Shown here one piece after another: positions 46,828-58,058 of a stretch of 64,000 nt of DNA. Origin of the DNA: Raphanus sativus (taxonomy: Eukaryota > Streptophyta > Magnoliopsida > Brassicales > Brassicaceae). Each line of letters begins with the position of its first letter. Position 1 is the stretch's first letter. The notes under the pieces are model-generated. The model was not told the DNA's origin, searched no databases, and was given only the letters and a program-made list of their open reading frames with translations. The position numbers were made by a program, and so were the translations under genes. The stretch is taken from contig NC_079518.1 of assembly GCF_000801105.2 (NCBI RefSeq), positions 19,820,800 through 19,884,799 on the forward strand, written 5' to 3'.

Positions 46828-46999
46828 ATGGCTAACAATTTGCAACTCTCTTTCTTGAACCAAATCAAACCCCGCTTTCTTGAACCAAATCAAACCACGC
46901 AAGACTGCTTGGCGCATAGAAGTGAAAATCCTCCATACATGGAGACATTTCATTAAAGATGTGGTAGAATCTTTGGAACTAATACTATCTGATGCAAAT
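46828..46999 (+). pseudogene. First exon of an RPA70-like OB-fold gene, broken by a 25-bp duplication
   Basis: ATG at 46828 (MANNLQLSFLNQIKPR), then a frame that reads KTAWRIEVKILHTWRHF and VVESLELILSDAN before a GT donor at 47000. This is the N-terminal OB-fold pattern of the RPA1/DUF223 proteins that are abundant in Brassicaceae and often carried by Helitrons. A tandem duplication of 25 bp (46850-46874, 46875-46899) shifts the frame between the start and the OB-fold. A TATA-like ATATAAATATAA lies near 46777-46789. Further exons are not recognisable. Confidence 0.65.
46850..46899. repeat. 25-bp tandem duplication in the RPA-like exon
   Basis: Units 46850-46874 and 46875-46899 differ by one base. 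The length is not a multiple of three, so it breaks the frame. Confidence 0.93.
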
Positions 47000-48793
47000 G
47001 TAAGTTTAACTTTCTATATTTTAAGATCCTACAAACAAAACTAAGAACCATATGCATAACAACATAGATATATTTTCATCAAAAGTTGGCAACTTGACCC
47101 AACTACTAAATGACAAAACTTTAAAGAAAATGACTTATCTGTTTTTATTGACGTTGAAAACAGTATAAATACTTCTGCAGCTCCATCAAACTGTCATTCC
47201 AATAAAATAAAATTTAACTCATGGCCGGCCAAAAAAAGACAACAATCAAACTCTTTAATTTTGTTCAACTGATATCAGACTTTTTTTTCAAATATAACAT
47301 AATAATATGAAACAATAGTTAAATGTTTCCTACTTATCTTTTTGTTTTCCTACTGTTGTCTGGTTTCGGAAGTCACGTTGAAGTATGGTTTCATAAGTGA
47401 ATACTTTCCAGCTATGGTTTGTATAAATCTGAAACAAATTCAAAGTTATAGATATTTAGTCTTAGATGTAATTCTGTTTTCTGAAATAGAAAAAGTTGTT
47501 CTTTTCTTGAGATATTCCCTTACACTCACTGTTGAGTTTGGTAACCCATCTGTTCTTTGAGAATATATATGTCGCTTCCAAGTTCCCCCATGTCGTTTGT
47601 AGAAACCTGAATTTGGAAATTAGAATCTTTAAGTGTAGATGCCATTCTATTTTACAAAACAACAAACATAAACAAATCTTTACCTTCACACGTTTGATAT
47701 TCCGTAGGTAATTAAGGAATTTATCCATATTTGCCCTGCATATAAAAAATAAGAACCTATAAGAAGAAGAAAATGATTTCAATTACTATATATCAATCCA
47801 TGTATCTGAATCTTACGATGTTGCCGTGTTTTTTTTTCTTTTCCATAGATATCGTATAACTGAAAACAGAAAGGATAATTAGGAATCCAAAATATATAGA
47901 ATAACCAGAATATATATATTGATTTCAACAAATATAGAATCATGTAATAAGAACCGATAAATTTTTAATACAACAATGTAAATTAAAAAAAAATTGTGGT
48001 TTCTGCTGCGAACGCTTACATGCAAGGCGAGTTTGTTTCAGAATTTCTTCAAACAAATCAAAAATTATTTCAATTCGACCGATGTATACAAAATCAAATA
48101 TACAAGAGTTGAGCTTTTGACCAACCGTAGAAAGAAGAGATAAGGAGAGAAGATTTACCATGGAATATCGGAGAGGAACGAGTCGACTGGCTGAGGTCGA
48201 GAGGATGAATAATGCATCGCCATCGGAGAGAAATTTGTTTTTTACTGTCTCGATCTGTTAAAAGTTAAAACAAGACACTTGATTTAGTTTATTGTCGGCA
48301 GAGAGAAATAGGTGTGTAGGCTTGGGCCTTTAACAAATCAATTTTCACTATTAAAACTCAATTAAGTTGAAAACAAAATTACAAACCCAATAAAATTCAG
48401 ACCCATTTACAATAATCCTATTTAAATGGAATTAGTAAAAAAATAAATACTGGTTTAAGTAGTTAATGTCTATTTATTTTAAAAATTCTAAAATTGCATA
48501 TGATACATTTTTATTGAATTTTCATAAATTTAAAATATCATGAGCTTTAGGTAACGGGTAATTTAGCTGGTTTGAATTTTGAAATAGGATAATTCATATA
48601 ATTTTTAATATTTTGAATAAAAATATTAAGATAATTGTTTCTGTAATTTGATTTATAAAGAGAATTTTAAAGATTTTTAGGTTTTTTATAAATTAAATAC
48701 AGGATATGCTCAGTTATTTATGAAATATGTTAGAAATCATTTACTGTTAATGTAGCCATCCATGATAGATTTTTTTAAAATTATATTTCACTC
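47000..48793. other. No firm gene; possible fragments on the minus strand
   Basis: At 47515-47610 the minus strand carries an acceptor CAG and a short coherent stretch (STNDMGELGSDIY, LKEQMGYQTQQ) that could be an exon of a captured gene. At 48161 a Met begins a 73-codon frame behind an A/G-rich leader. I cannot connect these into a gene or name a family. Confidence 0.3.
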
Positions 48794-49127
48794 TCATTTA
48801 TTCTATTAAAATAGACAAACCTGGTCTTAACAAAAACAGATTAAGACAATAGTTCTTATGCAAGTCAAATACATATTGATAGATTACGGTTTTTATTTAT
48901 GGCCATTTTACCATATCCGTTTCATAATATCTTAATGTCACTATATCGGTTCAACTCCCGGTCTCACTAGGATATCCAAAAGTCAATGAAAATATTGTAT
49001 AAGACTGAAATAATAATAAAGATACACTTTGAAATACTATAGATATCTAATAATAAATTAAATTCATTTAATGATTGGTTTTATACAAAAAAATACCCGC
49101 GCTTCTTAAGCGCGGGTCAAAATCTAG
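48794..49127 (+). mobile_element. Helitron 3' end (short element, or end of a longer one from about 45837)
   Basis: The 3' end is CCCGCGCTT-CTT-AAGCGCGGG (49095-49116, hairpin), TCAAAAT and CTAG (49124-49127) followed by T. A Helitron-like 5' sequence (TCATTTATTCTATTAAAAT) begins at 48794, which would make a 334-bp element. The alternative 5' end at 45837 would make a 3.3-kb Helitron including the RPA-like exon. Confidence 0.65.
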
Positions 49128-49192
49128 TTATCTTTTATTACATTAACCTAGGCATCCAAACCAAAATCACTTTACCTTTTGTTACATTAATC

Positions 49193-49882
49193 TAGGCATG
49201 GACGTTTAGGTATCCGTTCGGATTCGGGTAAAGTACTTTGGATTTTTGGATATTTCAAGATAGAAATTTAGTACCTGTTCGAGTATTTTTACATATTAGG
49301 TCATGTTCAAATATTTTTAGTTCGAATCCGGTTATTTCAGATTGGATTCGTATATTTAAAATTTTGAAAAAACAAATTCTTCGTTATTCAAGTTTTTACA
49401 TTTAAAATTTACATTAAACTTAACTGATTTTTAATATTTAATAGGTTGGCCGATTAATAAGTTTGGAAATAAAAATTTGAAAGTAGAAAAACACTAATTT
49501 AGTTGTTGTTTTGAAAATTTGAATACAATTTTTGTTAGTGCATAAAAAAAGAAGCTAGATATGTATTTTAAGTGACTAAATATCATTTTGTCCACTACTA
49601 TATGTATATAATATGATTTTGAGTCATGTATAATATTAGTATAAATATTTTGAATAGAATGAAAGAACAAAATTAGAAATATAGGGTTAGGTTTAGATAT
49701 GTTCGGTTATCTTTGGGTATTCATTTTCGGGTTCGAATATTACCCATTTAGATTAAGATATTTAATCTCTGCTAACTCAATATCCGTTCGTCTATTTAAC
49801 TACTTCGGTTTGAATTTTGATTCGGGTTTTCAAATCGGCTTCGGGTTTCTGATTGAGATATCGGCTAAGATGCTTACCCCTT
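49193..49882. mobile_element. hAT-like GGTTCGGGT-rich element, diverged
   Basis: Starts TAGGCATGGACGTTTAGG and ends in GATGCTTACCCC. The ends contain the same TTCGGGT-type repeats as the hAT-like element at 30894-31589, with an AT-rich middle. The flanks CATTAATC and CATTATGG share 5 of 8 bases. An older relative of that element. Confidence 0.5.
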
Positions 49883-50632
49883 CCATTATGGACACTACTT
49901 TTTTTAAATAGCATGAATCATATAAGCATTAGATCCGTTCACATTTTATGCCAATTATGATTTGACTTTTGTTTGTCATAGCACAACATACAATTCATAC
50001 AAATATATAAGATTAGCTATAATTTATATTGTATCTATATATAAATATTGTATTTTGTAATTTATTTTTAAAAAATTTAGCTATAATTTATATTATATCA
50101 AAATATTCCTAATGATCCTCATTATACATAATGTATACAATCAACTGATTATAAATAATCTTCCATCACTTAAACTTCTTACACAATCATAAATTAAAAG
50201 GCAAAATGGCTATGGACAAATCAAGTTCTGATTATATCGGACCTGATCCAAAAACTCATATTATTACATTTATTGATTTATGGATCTTACCAATTTAGCA
50301 AATAATTTTTTGTGGGACTATTTCGTTTTTAAAAACATACATGAATAAAACCTATAAAAATAATATTCCTAACATTTATATTACCATATTATTGATAAAT
50401 GAGATAAAACAGTTTACACTCCTAAATTAATGAATATACAAATTGTTTTAAATAAATAACTTTTTATAAAGTAAATTTAAAAATATGCACTTTAGACAAA
50501 AATAAATAAATCTTTAGTTGTATGCACTAAAATAACAGATATTACAATCAATAACCAAAATAAAACAACCAATTAATTATATATATGGACATTATAGATT
50601 TAAAACTAACACCATATACAATTTATCTATTA
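49883..50632. other. AT-rich DNA without a gene
   Basis: I see no coding frame, terminal repeats or regulatory pattern that I can support here. Confidence 0.5.
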
Positions 50633-51179
50633 TAATAGAACCTCTATAAATTAATACTCGATAAATTAATAATCTCTATAAATTAATAAATTTCACCGGT
50701 CCCAACTTGGGCATGTGTAAAATATGATACAAATTGATAAAATAATAAGATAATAATATTTTTAAAACTCCCATGTAAATATATAATCTCATTAAAATCA
50801 TAAATTAATAATCTGTCAATATATATTTTTATATATAACTACAAACTAAACATTATATTGTTGAATTTATATTTACAATGAAAGCACATCTATTTTTATT
50901 AATATTTCAAAATATTTTGATAATATTTAGTAAAATTATATCGAAAATCACATAACAATTATATGAAACATAAAAATATACAACAAGTAAGATAATAAAA
51001 CAAATATGAAAGTCAAATTTCCAAAATTTAAATAATGTATATATGGTAAAATCAAATATTTTTTTATTTTATAAACAAAAATATAAAAAATCTAAGAAAA
51101 GAAACTTTGTAAATTAATATCTCTATAAATTAATAAAATTTTAAAGTTCCAACATTATTAATTTATAGAGGTTCTACTG
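50633..51179. mobile_element. Emigrant-type MITE (pogo/Tc1-mariner)
   Basis: 547 bp with inverted ends containing AGAACCTCTATAAATTAAT. The right end reads CAGTAGAACC on the minus strand, the Emigrant/Lemi1 start. The flanks are TA on both sides (50631-50632 and 51180-51181). The left terminal repeat is internally repeated. No coding capacity. Confidence 0.88.
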
Positions 51180-51254
51180 TATATTCAAACACACACCAAT
51201 ACTATAATGCAAAGACAATATATTATATCCAAAATTAATATGTTAAATTTCAAA

Positions 51255-52480
51255 AGTCGAATTAAGAGAGAGGTGAGAGAAGGCGATTTTTTCTCTCTGT
51301 TCTCTCTCCCCCCCAACACTTTTCTTCTCACCCAGATCTCGTTATCTTTTTCCTTAGGTGGCCGGCGGAGGGTGCTTCCCGTCGGTCCGCCACCCCTACT
51401 CTCCCTTTATCCAATTTCCTCTTCATGTTCGTGTGACGGGCTCCTCTCTTCCTCCTTGCTTCTCTTGTTCTGGCTCTCCCCGGATTGTGGCCAGATCCGG
51501 TGGGGAATTGATGTTTGGGTGCGTTCCCGGTGTCTCTGGAGAGAGGGCGATGTCGAGATAGTTCGTTTTCTTACAGGAGGCGCCATCGATTTGGTAGATC
51601 TAGGGTTTGTCTGAAGGTGGTTCTGGGTCAGTTCCACCACGGGGATGTGTCGGAATGAAGTGCGTCGCTGCCTCTTCTTCCCCGGCTTTCCGTCTCCTCT
51701 GCTCTCCCTAATCACCTCCGTCGGCCGCAATTGTAGAGTTTCCCCCGTCTCACTCCCTTGGTCTGAGACGAAACGGCGAGTCTGAGGAGCTCGTTGGGGA
51801 CCTCTCCCTTAGCTCAAGTGACAATAACCATGGTTTCTAGGGAGATATGATCGACTCCCCCTCTTTCTAGTGACGTCCTCTGCTAGGGTTTGAGGACAAC
51901 CTCATGTGGAGTCGCGCAGGCTTTTCGGTGGAGTTCTCTATTACCTGGTGTGATGCTTTTCGGGAGAGTTATGTCTCCTGCTGTGCTTCATGCCCCTGTT
52001 CAAAGCTCCGACAAGTTTGGCATTGTGCTCTTTCGATGTTCTGCTGCATCTTGTGTGTCGCGTTGGCGGTTTTGGGAGCATGTTTGTACCGTCAACGCTT
52101 GACCGTAGCTCGAGCTTCAGTGTCCCGCAGCGTTGCAAAGGCAGAGTCTTTGTCTCACAGTCGAGATAGTTTGGTTGCTTGGTTGAGGTCCTCCTCCAGC
52201 GGAGCTCCGGGGCGTATGCCAGGCGCTTCCGTCGATGCCTGTTTGGAGCCACTTTGGTGAGTACTCGACTGAACTTCACTGGCTATTCTCTTGCTTATGT
52301 AAGAAGGCTTCCATTAGGGGATTAATATTGTTGTTTTACTTGAGCTGATCCTATTAACTTCAAGACTCCTTAGTGTGTAGCTTGGAGTTAATTTTCATGT
52401 ATCCTAGTGGTTTTTTTAATTTTTTTTGCGATCACTAGGATCAAACTAGCTCCGGCAAAATATGGTTGCAGCTAGCGTTG
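51255..52480 (+). other. GC-richer block of unknown nature
   Basis: It stands out from the AT-rich surroundings, with C/T-rich then G-rich stretches (51290-52260) and several medium-length frames on both strands that overlap each other and resemble nothing I know. The tail (52330-52460) has a T-rich run and a GATCACTAGGATCAAACTAG phrase. It could be the 5' UTR of a LINE or a transcribed non-coding repeat. It ends about 300 bp before the RPA-interacting-protein ATG. Confidence 0.35.
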
Positions 52481-52772
52481 TAACTGAATCTTCATTTACG
52501 TTCAATGATATTGATAAATTTGATAATCGTATAATATAGATTAAGAAAATTTGTGACCACCCGATAAAACATTTCTGCTTATGTTGTTAAAAAAAAGATC
52601 TCTGTTCATAGAACGACTCCGTTTCGCGTAAGACTCGTTAGGGTTTTTCGTTAGATCACTCGACCGGTTATTAAACCGGAGAGAAGAGGAGAGAAAGGTT
52701 GCTCCGAACAAAAAAAAAAGGAAAAGAGAAGAAAATAACCCTCTCAATTCTTGGTTTTGTTCATCGGCTTCC

Positions 52773-53918
52773 ATGGACGATAAATTGGCAACATCAGCTT
52801 CGACAATTCCGAAACGAGCTTCTATTAAATCCCAACTCGATTTTGATTACTCCATCCGCAAGCAAAAGGTTCTTTCTCAATTCTCTATTCAATTTCTGTT
52901 TTACAATACCTGAATCTCTCTGTTGAAATTTATTTTCATTTTCTGAATTGGGTTTTTGTTAATTTTCAATTTTTTGATTCCTTTGTATTTGATTAAAAAA
53001 AAAAATTTTTACTAGTTTCTGCCCGTTTTTGTTTTAATGTAAGATTTATGAAATGTAGCTCAGAGAAAGTTGCTTCAGAAGAGTTAGAGAAGAAAGGACA
53101 CGTCTGCTGTGGAAATTGAGACACTCTGATTGTCAATCTTTACATCAGAAGGTTTGTTCTCTTCTTTCTTTGCTTTTGCTTTGTCAGTGACTTTGATGTT
53201 TTCTTTTCTTTTTTTTTTGTGTTTCAGGAGATTATCAATTCTGCTTTCCATGACATTGTTTCTGATGAATTAAAAAAGATTGAGGATTCCCATGATATAT
53301 TATGGGAATATGAAGGCCCAGCAGATGCTTATGAAGGTGATAGTGAAGAGATATTGCTAGAACTGCAACATATGTTTTACAATGATTTGATCTCAGAGAC
53401 TACCATAAACGGTAAACCATTTACTTTCTCTCCATCCGATTTGTAGGAGTTGGATTTTGATGCACTGTTGTGGCTCCTTACTTCTTCTTCCAGGATCACA
53501 TGTTCAGGCTGAAACATGGGATGACGAGGAAGATGAGTACTTGGCCGCCTTAGTTTCTCAGAATATGCGTTTAAACGGTGAACAGGTAGGTTTCCTTTCA
53601 CCGACCAGCCTTGTCTGACAAGGTAGTTAGTTACACTAGTGTGATGTGTTTGTCAGGGGCCAAACCAGATATGGTGTCCGATCTGCAAGCAAGGCGAGGT
53701 TATGGAGAATCACCGATTTATCTATTGCAACATGTGTGAAATGCAGCTGATCAAAGGCGAAGAGGTGCAGATTCTATGCGCTATCTGAGTCACCCACTGA
53801 ACCTTCCCTTGCGTTTATGTTATCTGATTCCGTTCTTTTCCATCAGGTTAATCTGAACATTCTGCAAGAACGGTTAGCGGAAGTGCACGCTGAACATTTG
53901 AGAGAGGATGCAGATTGA
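52773..53918 (+). CDS. RPA-interacting protein (RPAIN/RIP family), six coding exons
   Basis: Exons 52773-52868, 53059-53151, 53228-53411, 53494-53585, 53657-53764 and 53847-53918 join with GT...AG introns and correct phases to 214 residues. Residues 14-62 match the N-terminal family motif (RASIKS, then LRESCFRRVREERTRLLWKL). The middle is acidic (WEYEGPADAYEGDSEEILLEL; WDDEEDEYLAAL). The C-terminus has a zinc-binding motif with C162-P-I-C165 and C179-N-M-C182, followed by a short helix. Family members bind replication protein A and carry it into the nucleus (importin-alpha type role in animals). There is no disruption. The leader before the ATG contains a TTAGGGTTT element near 52638, common in plant replication and ribosomal genes. 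The start is the first Met in a clean leader and gives the expected N-terminal motif. Confidence 0.92.
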
Positions 53919-54372
53919 AACCAAAGTTCTGTGTTCAGAGTCTCTATAATTTGAAGGCGTTGTACATCACATGTGAAGCTTGTAGTACCTTTGAGGTCGT
54001 TGTATAAGCTCTAACGTAAATGACACGCATAATTTTTGGTGTATATTAGCTCTTGAGATCATCAGGCTTGGTGAAATCATGCATACGTTGCTAACAGTAT
54101 TCTGATTTCTCAATATAGCTACATTATTCGTAGATGCCATCTTTATAATTCTTGTTCATGTGTATGTTGAGATTCTTCTGAAATCAGATTAGTAGAATAT
54201 TCCATAACTTGGTGTTGTTATCAATGGGATTTGTGAACACTCGAAAGCCTTTTGTATGTACTAAGTTATTAACTCTTTGAGGTATGAGATTAGAGTGATA
54301 GAACCTTTGAGATCAGTATTTAAGTTCTATAACGTAAAGGAAGCATATTTGCTGCTCAAATATTGTGGGTGA
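53919..54372 (+). other. 3' UTR and downstream DNA of the RPA-interacting-protein gene
   Basis: T-rich and without coding frames. It ends at the target site of the next LINE (54373-54384). I see no classical AATAAA close to the stop. Confidence 0.5.
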
Positions 54373-54529
54373 TTGGTTAGATCTTTTTTTTTCCTTCAAA
54401 GATTCATTTCATTAAACCCGATTCAACGTTTTACTTTTACAACACATTCTCTCTACTAACCAACAAACTCTGTTTGGACAAAAACCAAAAACAGAGCACC
54501 AAAACCAACAACTCAAACGAGAGACAGAC

Positions 54530-56563
54530 TCAGAGGAATTGACTTTCATTCACAAAGAGCTCAAAAAGCCATTCCGGATGACCCTTAGCCACGTAAGAGC
54601 GAACTCTTCCCTGTCTCGTGACACTTTGTGCAATGATTGTCGCTCCTGTATTCTCCTCCATCGTCACATACTTAAGCTGAGACTCCTCCATCAACCTAAG
54701 CTTCCCCGACAATTCCTCCACCTGAAACGCAAGACTAGGCCACTGGTGAGGCTTTTGTATTGCCAAAAATAGTTCCTTGAAATCACCAGAAAAAACCATC
54801 TTATTGTAGCGCAGACTCGTCATGCTCTCTGCCGCCCATAAGATAGTTTCAAAACGCGCATCCTCCAAACTCAGAATGTTAGAAAACGCCCTTCTACTGT
54901 GAAGCAGAACGACTCCTCTGTGATATCTTACCACCCACGCTACACCCAAAACCTTCGATCTCTGGTTCCATTCAAATCCCACATTGCACAGGAGCCATCC
55001 CTCAATCGGTGGTCTCCATCTGTGTTTTCTCTGTTTCTCCACCGTTTTCAGCTCCTTAGCAATTTCCTCATCTACAACTTGAGCTAGAAACCATTCCTCA
55101 GCATCAGCTTTTGCTTTTTTCCTGTATATCTACTGGATTCCATGTTCGACCATTGAAGAGAAAATCATTCATGCTCTTCCAAATAAGCCAAATCACCCAA
55201 GGCCATGTTCTTTTTGCTTCACCTTCTTCGCCTCTCAAGGATTTCAAGTTGAGCAAGTAGTTGATGTTTGACACAAGACTACCATTTTGAAACCCAAGTT
55301 CTGGCATAGGAATTCCAGAGAGAGCCCACGCTTGTCTCGCCGGATCACATTCAAACAGAACATGCTGGATCGATTCCCCTTCCAGCCCACACAGTTGACA
55401 TCTGTCATCACACTTCATTCCCCTCTTACTGATCAGGTCTACTACCGGCAGAGCATCACTCAGTGCCTTCCAAATGAAAGTTCTGATTTTAGGAGCTGTA
55501 CTAACCTTCCACACTTTCTCTTTAACTGAGTTAAAAGATGGTTGAATCAAAACCTCAGGGAAATCTTTCCTAATCTTTAACTCTTGCGCCAAAGCATACG
55601 CCGATTTAACCGAAAAGTTGCCACTTCTGTTATGTTTCCACAAGAACCCATCTGGTCTAGCAATCACCGGTTGATGTTTCCAAATCAGGTTCACATCCTC
55701 TGGTACAAACACCTCTCTTAATAACTCCAAATTCCATCTCCTTGTAGAGAGGTCAATCAGGCATTAGCTCCGAGGTTAACATCAAACGTATTGTTCTTCA
55801 CCCACGGCGCTCTCATTCCCAAGATAGGGTCATGAACCCATTTCTCCAACCACTTCTGTTATGTTTCCACAAGAACCCATCTGGTCTAGCAATCACCGGT
55901 TGATGTTTCCAAATCAGGTTCACATCCTCTGGTACAAACACCTCTCTTAATAACTCCAAATTCCATCTCCTTGTAGAGAGGTCAATCAGGGCATTAGCTC
56001 CCAGGTTAACATCAAACGTATTGTTCTTCACCCACGGCGCTCTCATTCCCAAGATAGGGTCATGAACCCATTTCTCCAACCACACATATGTGTTCCTTCC
56101 ATCTCCAATCTTCCAGCTAAGCCCTTTTTGCAGCAAGTCGCGACCAAATATGATACTTTTTCAAGCAAATGACGGCTTCGATCCCACAACTGTTGTGAGA
56201 AAGTCAGAGTAAGGAAAATATCTGCTTTTAATAAACCTCGCAACCAACGAATCAGGCTGAGACAACAACTTCCATCCTTTCTTGGAGCAAGGCTTGATTA
56301 AACCGTTCCATGTCTTTGAACCCAATTCCTCCTAACGCCTTAGGTAAAAAAAGCTTGTCCCATACAATCCAGTGAATCTTTCTCTGATGAGCGTCAGAGC
56401 TCCAACAGAACCTAGCCATTATACTCTCCAGCTTTGAGATGATCCCTTTCAGGATTTTGAAACAAGACATTGGAAACACCGGAAGCGCTGCTGCTGTCGA
56501 CTTCAGTAAGATTTCCTTACCCCCTTGTGAAATCTTGCGCAGATACCAGCTCTCCAATCTGCC
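54530..56563 (-). pseudogene. LINE ORF2 C-terminal half (RT thumb, zf-RVT, RNase H)
   Basis: On the minus strand: after-RT region (56560-56252, [38 protein letters not shown]), zf-RVT (55730-55104, NFSVKSAYALAQELKIR, CQLCGLEGESIQHVLFEC) and RNase H-like end (55042-54530, LGVAWVVRYHRGVVLLHSRR, VAKGHPEWLFELF). A shift near 55090 and the tandem duplication at 55621-56079 break the frame; otherwise the domains are well preserved, so the copy is young. Confidence 0.87.
55621..56079. repeat. 229/230-bp tandem duplication inside the LINE
   Basis: Units 55621-55849 and 55850-56079 differ by one inserted G (near 55990) and one G/C substitution (near 56002). Both start CCACTTCTG. A short CCA homology lies at the junction. 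The duplicated part encodes the segment just before zf-RVT. Confidence 0.95.
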
Positions 56564-56576
56564 TTGGTTAGATCTT

Positions 56577-57227
56577 ATTTGTTTCTTTAATTTTATTTCT
56601 TTAAAATCATCAAATTTTGTTACTGGTGATTTAGCTTTCGTTTTTTTCATCGATTTACTTTCGTTTTTTTCCCATCGATTTAGCTTTAATTTTAGAACTT
56701 GTATTGCTAAATGCTAATCATGGTTTATTTTTTCTTTTAGAACTAGGTGGTAACATCCGCTCTCCGCAGGGTGAATGAAATAAAATAGACTAGAATTTTT
56801 AATCTATAACATATTAGAAAATTAAAAGTTATGGTCGTAAATATTATATGTTATATAATGAAATATTGAACGTATGTATGTTTATATAAAGTAAACTTCG
56901 ATTTTACTAAAACAATTGTGGAAATAAATCTATAAGATTAAGCAAAGACTTATTTAAAAATTGAGATAAAACAAAACATATGAAATAAAATTATTGTTTT
57001 TATGAATATAAGATAAAACGATATATATGCAATAGAATAATAAATTATGAAATGAATAAATTATAAAGAGACAAATAAAAATAACCGATAGAACCAAAAC
57101 TGTTGTGAAAAATATCTTCATAACTCTTCGTTTGCAATCCTATAAATAAAAAAAACAAAGTATATCAGCTTACCAAACTATACACAATTATTTAAGAAAG
57201 TCTTATGACTTTCAACTTAATATTACA
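56577..57227. other. AT-rich DNA without a gene
   Basis: No coding frame. At 56742-56772 a CTAGGTGGTAAC phrase with nearby GC-rich bases resembles a decayed Helitron end on the minus strand, but no hairpin can be drawn. A possible TC 5' end lies at 56803. Confidence 0.4.
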
Positions 57228-57891
57228 CTAGATTTTGACCCGCTCGACCAAGCGGGTATCAATTTTCATTTTTATCTTTGTTTGTATTAAATATTATACA
57301 TGATTCGCAATGTGTATATTAATATAACATTTTGAGAAATAATAATGTGTTTAGTTACATCGAATATTTTTTAAGTTCTACAGTAAATTATATGACCGAT
57401 ATTTATTGGACATCATATAAACAAATCAAAATTTGTATAATTAGATTTATGTATAAAATATCTAGAAAATAAAATTTCTGAATTCAAAGTAAGAAAAAAA
57501 TAGATAAATATGAGTTAGTATAGTATTAAAAATTGATGCATTGGTAATAACATTTGTAAGAAAATAAAAATATTTAGGAAATTTATTCTATAGAATATTC
57601 GATTTGTAAAGTTGTATTCATAATTTTCAAAATAGAAAAGGTGCATGTATTGTGAAACTATTTATAAATTTCGTTAGGAAGGATCATAACTACATTGGCC
57701 GATTGTTAGGTTTATTAATTATTGCTGTCATATTTGTTTAGCTAGAATTCAATTTTGGAAATGATTAATTGAACATAAAAGACAAAAATCCTAAAAGATA
57801 AATTAATTAATAACTTCAGCGGTATACTACTGTAAATAATTATGAAATTAACGGGAAGTTTATATTTGTTCTCCCCTTTTAATAGATTAGA
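57228..57891 (-). mobile_element. Non-autonomous Helitron (664 bp)
   Basis: On the minus strand it starts TCTAATCTATTAAAAGGGGAG at 57891 and ends with hairpin ACCCGCTTGGTCGAGCGGGT and CTAG (57231-57228). The outer bases are T at 57892 and A at 57227 on the plus strand, the exact A/T insertion site of Helitrons. No coding frame. Confidence 0.9.
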
Positions 57892-57899
57892 TGAAAAAT

Positions 57900-57928
57900 C
57901 TGGGCGTAGCCCAGAAAAAAATCTCTAA
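57900..57928 (+). mobile_element. Helitron-like 3' terminus
   Basis: Perfect hairpin CTGGGC-GTA-GCCCAG (57900-57914), an A-rich spacer and CTAA (57925-57928) followed by T. This fits hairpin plus CTRR. It begins nine bases after the previous Helitron, so that one may have inserted into this one. The 5' end is unresolved, perhaps near 56803. Confidence 0.6.
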
Positions 57929-58058
57929 TTTATATATATAAAGATAGTAGTAAGATCTCAGCTATCTTTTATACCGAGTCCATAGAAAAGGAACCATATA
58001 CTAGTGAGATCGATATCCCACATATTTTTATACCGAATCATTACTGATTTAAAACATA

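Larger units (their letters stand above)
54385..56563 (-). mobile_element. 5'-truncated L1-type LINE with target duplication
   Basis: TTGGTTAGATCT occurs at 54373-54384 and again at 56564-56575. A minus-strand poly-A tail (plus-strand T run 54384-54392) abuts the left copy. The element is cut at its 5' side inside the RT domain (56563). It contains a 229-bp tandem duplication. Confidence 0.92.

Noticed and set aside
51207..51614. 135-codon frame and overlapping frames in the GC-rich block
   Set aside because: Several frames on both strands are open at once, as expected from base composition; none has family motifs.
56742..56772. Possible Helitron 3' end on the minus strand (CTAGGTGGTAAC with GC-rich neighbourhood)
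   Set aside because: No stem can be formed from the GC-rich bases and no matching 5' end was found.
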